The notes under the pieces are model-generated. The model was given only the letters and a program-made list of their open reading frames with translations. It ran no database searches and was not told the origin of the DNA. The position numbers and the translations under genes were made by a program. Shown here in pieces: positions 6,869 to 15,228 of a stretch of DNA of 27,585 nucleotides; within the stretch, counting starts at the first letter, position 1, and each line of letters begins with the position of its first letter. Source of the DNA: Clostridium sp. CAG:1013 (GTDB taxonomy: Bacteria; Bacillota; Clostridia; Oscillospirales; Acutalibacteraceae); NCBI GenBank assembly GCA_000432995.1, contig HF972619.1:19188-46772 (forward strand), in the 5' to 3' direction.

Positions 6869-8761
6869 TTACAGAAGCTGGCAGAGCTTCTGAGAGAAGT
6901 CCGAGGGATCCTCCAGAGAGATACCCTCAATGAGCAGCGCCTGGTCGTACAGAACCTCAGCGTAGAGCTTCAAGCGATCCTTGTCGCTCTCGTACAGGTC
7001 GCACAGCCGCTGGAAAATGGGATGCTCCCCGTTAATCTCCAGCACACGCTGGGCTTTGATCTTCTCCCGGGCGGGCATGGAGTTGAGCACCTTTTCCATC
7101 TCGGTAGTGATCATACCATCGGTGGTGATGCACACGGCATGGCTCTTCAGCTTTCCGGAGACCCGCACGTCCGTCACCTTATCTCCCAAGGACTCTTTTA
7201 AGAAGGTCAGCAGATCCTTGTTCTGTTCCGCCAGCTCCTTGGTCTTTTCCTTTTCCTCACTGGTCTCCAGCTCCAGATCGTCGGAAGAGATGTTGCGGAA
7301 CTCCTTGTCGTCATACTTCATCAGCATCCGCAGAGCGAACTCGTCCACGTTGTCGGTGAGGCACAGCATCTCCAGGCCCTTTTCATTCAGAGCTTCCGCC
7401 TGGGGCAGGCCCATCACACGCTCCACGGTCTCGCCGCAGCCGTAATAGATGTACTTCTGCTCCGGCTTCATCCGAGAGACATACTCCTTCAAAGTGACAG
7501 GCTTCTTCTCCGTGGAGGAATAGAACAGCACCAAATCCTTCAGCTCATCTTTCTTGGCGCCGTAGTTGTCATACATGCCGTACTTCAGCTGGAGGCCAAA
7601 GTTCTTGAAGAACTCCTCGTATTTCTCACGATCGTTGTTCAGCATGGAGGTGAGTTCCGAGGTGATCTTCTTCTCCAACCGGCCAGCGATCAGCTTCAGC
7701 TGCCGGTCATGCTGGAGCATCTCACGGGAGATATTCAGGGACAGGTCCTGAGAATCCACCAGGCCCTTGACGAAGCTGTAACAGTCGGGAAGCAAATCAG
7801 CGCACTTGTCCATGATGAGCACGCCGCTGGCATAGAGCTGCAGGCCCTTTTCATACTCCCGGGTGTAGTAGTCCATGGGAGCGGTCTTGGGGATGAACAG
7901 CAGAGCTGTATAAGTGGCGGCACCCTCGGTGGAAGTGCGAATCACCTTCAGGGGGTCCTGCCAGTCGTAGAACTTCTCCTTATAGAAGGCGCCCAGCTCC
8001 TCGTCGCTGACCTCAGAACGAGACTTCTTCCAGATAGGAGTCATGCTGTTGAGGGTCTCGGTCTCCACGGTGGTTTCGTACTCCGGGTCCTTACCGTCCA
8101 CACCGGTGCCTTCCTTCAGCTTGGAGCGTTCCACATCCATGAGGATGGGATAGCGGATGTAGTCGGAATATTTCTTCACCAGCTGCCGCACCCGGAACTG
8201 ATCTAGAAACTCGCTGTACTGCTCGTCCTCAGTGTCGGGCTTCAAGTACAGGGTGATAGTGGAGCCATGACCTTCCTTGGAACCGGGAGTGATCTCATAG
8301 CCGGAAAGGCCCTCAGATTCCCAGTGCCATGCTTCCTCAGAGCCGAAGGCACGGGTGTCCACAGTGACTCGCTGGCTCACCATGAAGGCGGAGTAGAATC
8401 CCACGCCGAACTGGCCGATAATATCCACGTCCTCCTTCTTTTCCGCTTCCTGCTTGAACTTGAGAGAACCGCTGCGAGCAATAACACCCAGGTTCTGATC
8501 CAGCTCCTCCTGAGTCATGCCGATGCCGTTATCGGTAATCGTGATGGTGCGGGCGTCCTTGTCCAGTTCCAGACGGATGGAGAAATCCTCTCGGGAAAGG
8601 CCGGTGGCGCCGTCCTCTAAAGTGCGGTAATACAACTTGTCAATGGCGTCGCTGGCGTTGGAGATCAGCTCCCGGAGAAAAATCTCCTTGTGGGTGTAGA
8701 TGGAGTTGATCATCAAGTCCAAAAGACGTTTTGATTCCGCTTGAAATTCTTTCTTTGCCAT
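6869..8761 (-). CDS. htpG: Molecular chaperone HtpG (Hsp90)
   Basis: A 630-residue bacterial Hsp90, the normal length. The N-terminal GHKL ATPase domain is intact: Glu31 and Asn35 in ELISNASDAIDKL, DNGIGMT around residue 80, and GQFGVGFYSAF around 120, followed by the middle domain and the C-terminal dimerisation domain. It assists folding and remodelling of client proteins in the cytosol. The ATG at 8761 (MAKKEFQAESKRLLDLM) matches the family N-terminus; AAAGGAAG lies about 11 nt upstream. It is 40 nt upstream of the CAAX protease gene and 69 nt downstream of the methyltransferase gene. No CIRCE inverted repeat is seen upstream, so HrcA control is not supported. Confidence 0.96.
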   Translation of the reverse strand: MAKKEFQAESKRLLDLMINSIYTHKEIFLRELISNASDAIDKLYYRTLEDGATGLSREDFSIRLELDKDARTITITDNGIGMTQEELDQNLGVIARSGSLKFKQEAEKKEDVDIIGQFGVGFYSAFMVSQRVTVDTRAFGSEEAWHWESEGLSGYEITPGSKEGHGSTITLYLKPDTEDEQYSEFLDQFRVRQLVKKYSDYIRYPILMDVERSKLKEGTGVDGKDPEYETTVETETLNSMTPIWKKSRSEVSDEELGAFYKEKFYDWQDPLKVIRTSTEGAATYTALLFIPKTAPMDYYTREYEKGLQLYASGVLIMDKCADLLPDCYSFVKGLVDSQDLSLNISREMLQHDRQLKLIAGRLEKKITSELTSMLNNDREKYEEFFKNFGLQLKYGMYDNYGAKKDELKDLVLFYSSTEKKPVTLKEYVSRMKPEQKYIYYGCGETVERVMGLPQAEALNEKGLEMLCLTDNVDEFALRMLMKYDDKEFRNISSDDLELETSEEKEKTKELAEQNKDLLTFLKESLGDKVTDVRVSGKLKSHAVCITTDGMITTEMEKVLNSMPAREKIKAQRVLEINGEHPIFQRLCDLYESDKDRLKLYAEVLYDQALLIEGISLEDPSDFSQKLCQLL

Positions 8762-8782
8762 ACTTACAGTTACTTCCTTTCG

Positions 8783-8815
8783 ATTATAAACAGACAGCCC
8801 AAAGGCTGAGTGCAA
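8783..8815 (-). promoter_or_regulatory. Possible htpG promoter
   Basis: On the minus strand a perfect TATAAT lies at 8788-8783, 22 nt before the htpG start. The best -35 candidate, TTGCAC (8815-8810), is 21 nt away, which is too far for a standard promoter. A small 5-bp hairpin (CAGCC/GGCTG) lies between them. Confidence 0.3.
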
Positions 8816-8830
8816 ACAAAACTTAACCCC

Positions 8831-9565
8831 TTACCGCTTGTTGGCTGCCACCAAAAGCATCATAGGCCGGCGCAGCTCGTCCTTCATACCGGGGATCTCC
8901 ATCATCCGTTCCGGAGGTTGGGGCTCCACCACCCGGCGCAGTGAAAAGCCGTGGGTCAACAGGGTGTCCAGATAGGTGGTCAAGGTGCGGTGGTATTTTA
9001 CCACGTCCTCTCCCAGGAAATTGGCCTTCCGCTCCCCTTCGTAAAAGTAACGGTCTACCGGGAAATGGAGAATGTTGCCTTCCTGGTCCCGATACCAGTC
9101 CTGCGTTCCGTAAGCGGTGAAAATAGGATGCTCCACGGAAAAGATCAGATCGCCGCCAGACTTGAGCCAGCGTCCGGCTTTATCCACAAAGTCCTGAAAA
9201 GACGGGAGATAATGGATAGCCAGAGAGCTGAACACCACATCAAAAGAGGCCTCCGGGAAATCCACGTCCTCCATAGCGCCCCTGAGGTATTCCACCTGTG
9301 GGAACCGGGTCTTTTCCCGGGCCACTTCCAGCATTTTTTCGGAAAGGTCCACCCCGGTGACATGGGTCGCCCCATGCTCCGCAGCGTATATGCAGTGCCA
9401 CCCGTAGCCGCAGCCAAGATCCAGCACCGTTTTTCCTTGAAAATCCGGGAGAAGTTTTTGAAGATCCTCCCATTCTCCAGCACCGGCCAACCCCTTTTGA
9501 GAACGGCTCATTTGACTGTATTTTTCAAAAAAGACGGGGTCGTCGTACTTGTTCTCCTTCATCAT
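8831..9565 (-). CDS. Class I SAM-dependent methyltransferase
   Basis: A 244-residue class I methyltransferase. The SAM-binding motif I is VLDLGCGYGWH (residues 47-57), the acidic post-I residue sits in GVDLSEKM at about 74-81, and the later strand FDVVFSSLAIHYL is the usual motif for the Methyltransf_11/25 group. The substrate is unknown; the C-terminal third (FSVEHPIFTAYGTQDWY) resembles proteins annotated simply as class I methyltransferases. Two adjacent ATGs (9565 and 9562) follow a GAGGTGAA SD; the second has the better spacing. It is the first gene of the minus-strand group leading into htpG and starts just after the terminator of mutS2. Confidence 0.85.
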   Translation of the reverse strand: MMKENKYDDPVFFEKYSQMSRSQKGLAGAGEWEDLQKLLPDFQGKTVLDLGCGYGWHCIYAAEHGATHVTGVDLSEKMLEVAREKTRFPQVEYLRGAMEDVDFPEASFDVVFSSLAIHYLPSFQDFVDKAGRWLKSGGDLIFSVEHPIFTAYGTQDWYRDQEGNILHFPVDRYFYEGERKANFLGEDVVKYHRTLTTYLDTLLTHGFSLRRVVEPQPPERMMEIPGMKDELRRPMMLLVAANKR

Positions 9566-9621
9566 TTCACCTCATAACTTCTTCGCTTTACTACAAAAGC
9601 AAAGATAAAATTATTGTAATA

Positions 9622-9648
9622 CAAAACCGCCCTTTTCGCAAGGGCGGT
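9622..9648 (-). terminator. Terminator downstream of mutS2
   Basis: A perfect 9-bp stem, ACCGCCCTT / AAGGGCGGT, with a 5-nt loop; the minus strand continues with TTTT. It closes the long minus-strand cluster that ends with mutS2. Confidence 0.8.
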
Positions 9649-9686
9649 CCTGGTTTCTTTACAATTTGGAAACAGTGTTGTCACGC

Positions 9687-12044
9687 TTATTTCAGCTCCG
9701 CAATGGTGACGCCGCTTTCTCCTTCGCCGTAGGTGCCAAGGCGGAAACTCTTCACCTGAGAGCATCGCCGCAGATGCTGCTGCACCGCCGCCCGAAGAGC
9801 GCCTGTCCCCTTGCCGTGGATAATGGTAACCTGGGACAGGTGCATCCGGGAGGCACGGTCCAGGAAGGAATCCACTTCCATCAGGGCCTCCTCCACAGTC
9901 TGGCCCCGCAGGTCCAGGCTGGAAGAAGCCTCCGGAGTGGAGACCGACTTGGTCACCGTTCGGCCGGGATGTTTCTTTTTCATCTGCCGCTTGCTCAGCA
10001 GCCGGATATTGGACAGAGGCACCCTGGTTTTGATGATTCCCGCCTGGACCAGCACAAAGCCGTCCTTGGGGGCTTCCAACACCGTAGCGTCCTTGTCAAT
10101 GTCATAAATGAGCACGTCGTCTCCCGGCACCAGCTCCCGAGGCAGCACGTAGTTGTCGTCCCGCCGCTGGTGCACCGGGTCGGAAAGGCCTTCCAATTCC
10201 TTCATTCCGGACCGCAGCCGGGCCTTCTGCTCGGCGGAAAGCTCCTTGTTCTTCTGGCGACGCAGCTCTTCCAACTCGTTCACGAGAGCGTCCGCCCGCT
10301 GCCGCGTTTTCTGCACGATCTGAGCGGCTTCCTGCCGGGCCCGTTCCACTTCCTTCTTGGCCTGGGCTTCCGCCTCTTCTTTCAGCCGCTCCGCCTCCTG
10401 GGCGCTCTGCTTGGCCTTGGCCACCGAGACCCGCAGCTCCTCCATCTGGTTTTCCATGGCACGGCGGTCCTCTTCCAGCCGTCCCACCACCTGTTCGAAG
10501 GCGTTGCTCTCCTGGCTCACCAGTTCCCGAGCCCGTTCCACAATGCTTTCCGCCATACCCAGTCTCTGGGAGATGGCAAAGGCATTGGATTTGCCCGGCA
10601 CGCCGATCAGCAGCCGGTAGGTGGGCCGCAGGGTGGCCACGTCGAACTCGCAGCAGCCGTTCTCAACCCCCGCCGTCTGGATGGCGTAGGCTTTCAGTTC
10701 GGCGTAGTGGGTAGTACAGGCCAGCCTGGCGCCCTTACCCCGCAGCTCCTGGATAATGGCCTCCGCCAGAGCGGCGCCCTCCACCGGATCGGTGCCGGCG
10801 CCCAGCTCGTCCAGCAGGATCAAACTGCTGTTGTCCGCCACTTCAAAGATTTTGATGATATTCACCATGTGGGAGGAGAAGGTAGACAGGGACTGCTCGA
10901 TACTCTGCTCGTCCCCGATGTCCGCCAGGATGTGCCGGAACACCGACACCCGGCTGCCCTCTCCCACAGGGAGCATCAGGCCGCACATGGCCATCAGAGT
11001 CAGCAGACCGATGGTTTTCAGGGCAACGGTCTTACCACCGGTGTTGGGACCGGTGATAATGAGGGTGTCAAAGTCCACACCCAAGGTGATGTCCGTGGGC
11101 ACCACTTTCTCTTTCGCAATAAGGGGATGCCGGGCGCTGTGGAGGACGATCTTCCCGTCCTCGCCCACCTGAGGCACCACCGCTTTCATTTTGTAGGCTA
11201 CTTGAGCCTTGGCGAAGATCAAGTCCAGCTGCACGGCGTACTTGTAGCTTTCTATAATGGAATCCGCGAAGGATCCCGCTTCCCCGGAAAGCTCCAGCAG
11301 GATCCGGGAGATCTCCTCCTGCTCGTCGGAACGGAGCACTCGGATCTCGTTGTTGGCTTCCACCACACTCATAGGCTCCACAAACACGGTGGCGCCGCTG
11401 GCAGAGGTGTCGTGGACCAAGCCCGGTACTTCTCCCCGGAACTCTGCCTTTACGGGCACCACGTACCGGCCCCCTCGCTGGGTGACGATGCTCTCCTGCA
11501 AATGGCGCTGGTGAGCCGGTGAATGGATCAGCTTGTCCAGCTGGTCCCGCACCCGTTGGGAAGCCGCTCGGATCTTCCGGCGAATGTTCGCCAAAGCGGG
11601 AGAGGCGTTGTCCGCTACCTCTTCCTCGCTGACAATGCAGGTGAAGATCTTCTCTTCCAAATATTTGTTGGGGGCCAGCACCTCGAACCGGCCGGTAAGG
11701 GCGTTACGCACACTTTCGCTTTTGCCCCACCACTGGGTCAGCCCACGGATGGTCCGCAGGGTAGCGCCGATATCCAGCAGTTCCCGCAGGCCAAGACCGC
11801 CTCCCGCCTGAGCCCGGCGGAGAGGGCTGGTCACATTCTTCATCCCGTAGAAGGAGGGCGCTCCGAATTTGGCCATGGCCACAAAGGCGGCGTCCGTCTC
11901 CTCCAAAAGCCACTTGGCTTCGGCGGCAGTGGAAACAGGCTCCAACTCCCGGGCAAGCTGAGCCCCGTCAGCGCTGGAAGCCTCTTCGGCTACCATCTCT
12001 AAAATTTTATCCAGCTCTAAAGCTCGGCAATGTTTGTCCATCAT
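9687..12044 (-). CDS. mutS2: Endonuclease MutS2
   Basis: A 785-residue MutS2, full length for the family. It has a MutS-like clamp/lever region, then the ABC-type ATPase with Walker A GPNTGGKT (332-339) and Walker B/signature DELGAGTDP (412-420), a long coiled coil (about 515-630, rich in Glu, Lys, Arg and Ala), and a C-terminal Smr domain (about 710-785) with LDLRGQ and HGKGTG. It lacks the mismatch-recognition domain I of MutS1. In Firmicutes MutS2 is linked to suppression of recombination and to rescue of collided ribosomes through the Smr domain. Two ATGs (12044, 12041) follow a GAGGAAA SD. It lies downstream of recO with a strong hairpin between them and ends at the 9622-9648 terminator. 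Confidence 0.96.
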   Translation of the reverse strand: MMDKHCRALELDKILEMVAEEASSADGAQLARELEPVSTAAEAKWLLEETDAAFVAMAKFGAPSFYGMKNVTSPLRRAQAGGGLGLRELLDIGATLRTIRGLTQWWGKSESVRNALTGRFEVLAPNKYLEEKIFTCIVSEEEVADNASPALANIRRKIRAASQRVRDQLDKLIHSPAHQRHLQESIVTQRGGRYVVPVKAEFRGEVPGLVHDTSASGATVFVEPMSVVEANNEIRVLRSDEQEEISRILLELSGEAGSFADSIIESYKYAVQLDLIFAKAQVAYKMKAVVPQVGEDGKIVLHSARHPLIAKEKVVPTDITLGVDFDTLIITGPNTGGKTVALKTIGLLTLMAMCGLMLPVGEGSRVSVFRHILADIGDEQSIEQSLSTFSSHMVNIIKIFEVADNSSLILLDELGAGTDPVEGAALAEAIIQELRGKGARLACTTHYAELKAYAIQTAGVENGCCEFDVATLRPTYRLLIGVPGKSNAFAISQRLGMAESIVERARELVSQESNAFEQVVGRLEEDRRAMENQMEELRVSVAKAKQSAQEAERLKEEAEAQAKKEVERARQEAAQIVQKTRQRADALVNELEELRRQKNKELSAEQKARLRSGMKELEGLSDPVHQRRDDNYVLPRELVPGDDVLIYDIDKDATVLEAPKDGFVLVQAGIIKTRVPLSNIRLLSKRQMKKKHPGRTVTKSVSTPEASSSLDLRGQTVEEALMEVDSFLDRASRMHLSQVTIIHGKGTGALRAAVQQHLRRCSQVKSFRLGTYGEGESGVTIAELK

Positions 12045-12087
12045 ATGTTTCCTCGTAGTTCTCGTCGGTTAAATTATGTCAATTAGC

Positions 12088-12127
12088 ATCTGGAACATGC
12101 CACTGTCTCACCAGCATAATTCCAGAT
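12088..12127 (-). other. Hairpin between recO and mutS2
   Basis: ATCTGGAA and TTCCAGAT form a perfect 8-bp stem (12127-12120 with 12095-12088 on the minus strand), continued after a small bulge by ATGC/GCAT. No T-tract follows, so it is more likely a processing or stability element than a terminator. Confidence 0.5.
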
Positions 12128-12870
12128 CACAGTAAACTATAATAAAAGTCCAGCGTCTTGGGCCGCTTTTGCAGGATATGTACGGTGTATGCCTCAGCGG
12201 CAGCAGAAAGCTCCTGCTGGGCCCCGGCAGACACCGAAAAGGAAAAGATCCGTTCAAAGTCGGCAAAGACGATATGCCTCATGGCGGTCAGCGCCGCAGG
12301 AGACAAAGAAGCACAGGGATCTCCGTTGTCCAAGTAGCAGTCCTTGCAGTACAAGGTCCCTCGGTTGATTTTGAAGTACATCCGCTCCGACTCGTAAGCG
12401 CCGCACTCAGCGCAGTAGGCCAGGTTGGGCATGTACCCCGCCTCGGAGAGCATCCGCAGCTCCACAATGGCCTTGAGCACTGGCTGGGGCCGGGTACCCT
12501 TGCAGAGAAAATGGAGTGCGTTGAGCACCAGCCGCAGGTATTCCCCAGACTCCACCCCTTCCGGCACCAGCTCTGCCGCCAGCTGGCAGAAATACTGAGC
12601 CAAGGCCAGGGCCGTTACGTCTTTGCGCAGGTCGAAAAACACCTCCAGGGGAAAGGCCTCGTTGATGTTGTAGGCGTCTTTCCCCTTGGAGAGTTTTAAT
12701 CGGGAATAGCACAGAAGGCCGGTAGCGGCGTTCTTGCTGTCCTTGAGATTCTTGGCCCGGCGAGCAAACGCCCGCACCACGCCTTCATCCTTGGTAAGAA
12801 CCGTTACCAGCCGGTCGCTCTCTCCCACCGTCTGTTCCTTGATGATCAGTCCCTGGGTCTGTACCTGCAC
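12127..12870 (-). CDS. recO: DNA repair protein RecO
   Basis: A 247-residue RecO, typical length. RecO works with RecF and RecR to load RecA on gapped DNA coated with SSB. The N-terminal OB-fold begins QTQGLIIKEQTVGESDRLVTVLT, and the C-terminal helical part holds a zinc site: Cys153, Cys156 (CAECG) and Cys175, Cys178 (CKDC). The start is GTG at 12870 with a GAGG SD 6 nt upstream; no ATG gives the conserved N-terminus. The gene follows era and the small yqzL-like gene, the order usual in Firmicutes, and the yqzL-like frame runs past this start, so the two overlap. Confidence 0.95.
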   Translation of the reverse strand: MQVQTQGLIIKEQTVGESDRLVTVLTKDEGVVRAFARRAKNLKDSKNAATGLLCYSRLKLSKGKDAYNINEAFPLEVFFDLRKDVTALALAQYFCQLAAELVPEGVESGEYLRLVLNALHFLCKGTRPQPVLKAIVELRMLSEAGYMPNLAYCAECGAYESERMYFKINRGTLYCKDCYLDNGDPCASLSPAALTAMRHIVFADFERIFSFSVSAGAQQELSAAAEAYTVHILQKRPKTLDFYYSLL

Positions 12871-12985
12871 CCCGCACCTCTTCTTCGCCGCGGTTTTCCA
12901 CGCTGTTTTTGATCTGTGTATATCGAATATAATCCTGGATACGGCCTGTCCGGTAAAAACTTTCCCAAGCTCGTTTCACATCCAC
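12785..12985 (-). CDS. yqzL: YqzL-like small protein between era and recO
   Basis: A small frame of 66 residues from a GTG at 12985 (second GTG at 12979). The N-terminal part, with the pattern W..F..TG.I.DYI.Y (AWESFYRTGRIQDYIRY), resembles the YqzL family, whose members are about 45 residues and lie between era and recO in Bacillus and clostridia. A GGGGGAAG SD precedes the GTG. In this frame the stop comes only at 12785, so the last about 28 codons overlap recO in another frame and have a composition unlike YqzL. Position and pattern support the call. The function of the family is unknown. The C-terminal extension may be a local peculiarity or a sequence difference near 12870. Confidence 0.6.
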   Translation of the reverse strand: MDVKRAWESFYRTGRIQDYIRYTQIKNSVENRGEEEVRGAGTDPGTDHQGTDGGRERPAGNGSYQG

Positions 12986-13158
12986 AAAAACTTCCCCCTT
13001 TCCAAAGGCGATGCGCCCTGGTCTATAAGAAAAGTATTTGCGGAACTTTCCCCGCCTATGACAGGAAAAGATTTGTTTGTTCGACGCACTTCGGCAAAAT
13101 CTCCGGACGGTTTGTGCTATGGGAGGGCTCTCTGACCCTCTCCTCGGACACAAACCCC

Positions 13159-14073
13159 TTACATTTCCAGATCTTTCTCAGAAAAGCCCAAGCTTTGCAA
13201 TGTCTCCGGACGCTGGCGCCAATCCTCTTTCACCTTGACCCAAAGCTGCAAATTCACCTTGCAGTCAAAGAACCGTTCCAGATCCTGCCGGGCGGCGGTG
13301 CCGATCTTTTTCAGCATAGCTCCGCCCTTGCCGATCAAAATGCCCTTGTGGCCGCTCTTCTCACAGTAGATGGTCACGTCCAGGTCCAGAATGCCATCTC
13401 GGTCCTTCATCCGTTCCGTGACAGCAGCCACGCCGTGGGGCACCTCTTGATCCAGCAGCCGCAGCACCTTCTCCCGGACGATCTCCGAAGCGATGACCCG
13501 CTCCGGCTGGTCGGTAAGGGTGTCCTCCGGGAACAGGTGCCCGCCGGGCAGACACAGCTTCTTCAGCTCTTCCATCAGGTCCTTCAGCCCGCTGCCGTCC
13601 TTGGCGGAGATGGGCACCACTGCCTGGAAATCGTACAGCTGAGAATACTGGGCGATCTGCTCCATGATGGGGCTTTTGTCCTCCAGCAGGTCGATCTTGT
13701 TGATGGCCAGCACCGCGGGGACCTTTCCCCCCTGGAAACGGCGGATCAGCTCCTCGTCGGCGTGGGACACCTTAGCCCCCGCTTCCGTGACCAGCAGGCA
13801 AGCGTCCACGCCGTCCACCGTGCTGGTGACGGACCGCACCATGTAATCCCCCAAGGAGTTTTTGGGCTTCACCAGGCCGGGAGTGTCCAGAAATACCAGC
13901 TGGTCCTCCCCCTGAGTGACCACGCCCATGATCCTGGTCCGGGTGGTCTGGGGCTTGCGGGACACAATGGCGATCTTCTGGCCAATGAGTTTATTGAGCA
14001 CGGAAGATTTTCCCACATTGGGTCTGCCCACGATAGCGATAAACGCCGAACGCTGTTGTGCGAAATCGTTCAT
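13159..14073 (-). CDS. era: GTPase Era
   Basis: A 304-residue Era GTPase required for 30S ribosome assembly and 16S rRNA maturation. G1 GRPNVGKS (16-23), the switch with TTRTR (43-47), G3 DTPG (63-66), G4 NKID (125-128) and SAKDGSG (156-162) are intact, followed by the C-terminal KH domain with GKGG (248-251) that binds the 3' end of 16S rRNA. The ATG at 14073 (MNDFAQQRSAFIAIVG) has an AAAGGAA SD about 10 nt upstream; a longer in-frame start exists but has no SD. It lies in the ybeY-dgkA-era-recO series, all of which links ribosome maturation with cell-envelope and DNA repair genes, as in other Firmicutes. Confidence 0.97.
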   Translation of the reverse strand: MNDFAQQRSAFIAIVGRPNVGKSSVLNKLIGQKIAIVSRKPQTTRTRIMGVVTQGEDQLVFLDTPGLVKPKNSLGDYMVRSVTSTVDGVDACLLVTEAGAKVSHADEELIRRFQGGKVPAVLAINKIDLLEDKSPIMEQIAQYSQLYDFQAVVPISAKDGSGLKDLMEELKKLCLPGGHLFPEDTLTDQPERVIASEIVREKVLRLLDQEVPHGVAAVTERMKDRDGILDLDVTIYCEKSGHKGILIGKGGAMLKKIGTAARQDLERFFDCKVNLQLWVKVKEDWRQRPETLQSLGFSEKDLEM

Positions 14074-14143
14074 AGGTTCTATTCCTTTCCACGCAACACA
14101 AGGGGGCCCCACGAAATCGCGGCGCCTCCCGTTGCAGTCTTTT

Positions 14144-14632
14144 TCATTTCTTGCGGAGCTTTTCCAGACGCTCCTCTACCCAAGCGGGACCCAAAAACAC
14201 AAAGCCAGCTGCCACCACCAGAGAAATCAGCAACAGCCCCAAAGCCACGGGATGAGCGACAATCCTCCACAACAGAGCCCACAGCTCTGGCCGGAACAGG
14301 ATCACCACGCCCACCAGCAGAGCAGCAATGGCGGACAGCAACACCGCTCCCGCGGCCATGTCCTTGATGACCCGGATATAGCGGTTCAGATTTTTCTGGT
14401 TGAAATCGCAGAGCTTTTCCACGGCGGTGTTCAAGGTCTCCGCTGTCATCACCCCGCCGATCGCCAAAAGCAGACAGGCAAATTCTCCCCGGCTCAGGGA
14501 CAGCTGGGAAGCGAAAAACAACACATAAACGGTCATCACCAGATGGACCCGCATGTTCCGCTCGGATCTGACACAAGCTCCGATCCCTCGAAAGGCGTCA
14601 GCGAAGCTGTGCCACATCCGCCGCTTTCCCAT
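14144..14632 (-). CDS. dgkA: Diacylglycerol/undecaprenol kinase family protein
   Basis: A 162-residue integral membrane lipid kinase of the DgkA family; in Gram-positives this protein mostly phosphorylates undecaprenol. The signature helix TAETLNTAVEKLCDF (63-77) holds the catalytic and binding Glu65, Asn68 and Glu72, followed by KDMAAGAV (90-97). There are hydrophobic segments at about 31-46, 50-65 and 97-115, plus an extra C-terminal pair (116-149), which makes the protein a little longer than the minimal 120-130 residue form. The ATG at 14632 lies 10 nt after the ybeY stop, which suggests coupled translation, with only a weak CAGG SD. An in-frame ATG five codons on is also possible. Confidence 0.9.
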   Translation of the reverse strand: MGKRRMWHSFADAFRGIGACVRSERNMRVHLVMTVYVLFFASQLSLSRGEFACLLLAIGGVMTAETLNTAVEKLCDFNQKNLNRYIRVIKDMAAGAVLLSAIAALLVGVVILFRPELWALLWRIVAHPVALGLLLISLVVAAGFVFLGPAWVEERLEKLRKK

Positions 14633-14642
14633 AGGCGGCCTG

Positions 14643-15149
14643 TTAATCACGGGGACGAGTGGCGTAACTGGCGCTGGCGGGCAGGCCCAGCTCCCGCATG
14701 ACCTGCTCCTCTTTCTCCCGCATGCGTACACGTTGGAGACCGCCGGCCTCATGATCGTAGCCCAGCAGATGGAGCATGGAGTGGGCGGTCAAAAAGCCCA
14801 TTTCCCGCTCGAAACTGTGACCGTAAGTCTTAGCCTGCTCCATGGCCTTGGGGACGGAGATAACAATGTCTCCCAAGATCTTGGCGCCGGTCTCATGGTT
14901 CACGTCGTAATTCCCATTTTCACCCATGGGGAAGGAAAGCACGTCAGTAGGGGCGTCTATATTCCTGTATTGCCGGTTCATTTCCTGGATCTGATCGTTG
15001 TCCACGAAGGAAACGCTGATCTCCGCGGAATCCTTAAAGCCTTCCAGCTGAAGCACCGCGTGGCAGCAACGGCGGATGAGCATACGGATACCAGTAGGGA
15101 TCTTCACCGCCTTCTGCTGATTTGAAATGATGACTCTGATTTTTTCCAT
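14643..15149 (-). CDS. ybeY: Endoribonuclease YbeY
   Basis: A 168-residue YbeY, the zinc endoribonuclease involved in 16S rRNA 3' end maturation and rRNA quality control. The metal motif HxxxHxxxxxH is intact as His123, His127 and His133 (AHSMLHLLGYDHE). The upstream conserved segment RNIDAPTDVLSFPM (62-75) and GDIVIS (93-98) are present. The ATG at 15149 matches the family start; the SD AAAGGAA is about 13 nt upstream. The stop is 10 nt before dgkA. Confidence 0.95.
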   Translation of the reverse strand: MEKIRVIISNQQKAVKIPTGIRMLIRRCCHAVLQLEGFKDSAEISVSFVDNDQIQEMNRQYRNIDAPTDVLSFPMGENGNYDVNHETGAKILGDIVISVPKAMEQAKTYGHSFEREMGFLTAHSMLHLLGYDHEAGGLQRVRMREKEEQVMRELGLPASASYATRPRD

Positions 15150-15228
15150 TCTCTGCACCGTTCCTTTCTGTGGGGGTTCCCCGAAATTTTCACCCAATCC
15201 ATCCCATACCCATTTCTGGAGGGGGTTC

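Noticed and set aside
8762..8830. CIRCE element for HrcA control of htpG
   Set aside because: Only a half-site-like GCACTC is seen; the matching GAGTGC arm at the right distance is absent.
9566..9621. Promoter for the methyltransferase gene
   Set aside because: AT-rich, but the best pair (TTACAA with TTGTAG at 17 nt) has a poor -10 box; not enough to list.
9666..11522. A 618-residue open frame on the plus strand
   Set aside because: It is antisense to mutS2, with His/Gln/Gly-rich low-complexity sequence and no SD, as expected for a shadow of a GC-rich gene.
12916..14367. A 483-residue plus-strand frame across yqzL, era and dgkA
   Set aside because: It runs antisense through era and dgkA, whose conserved motifs are intact, and has no SD or domain.
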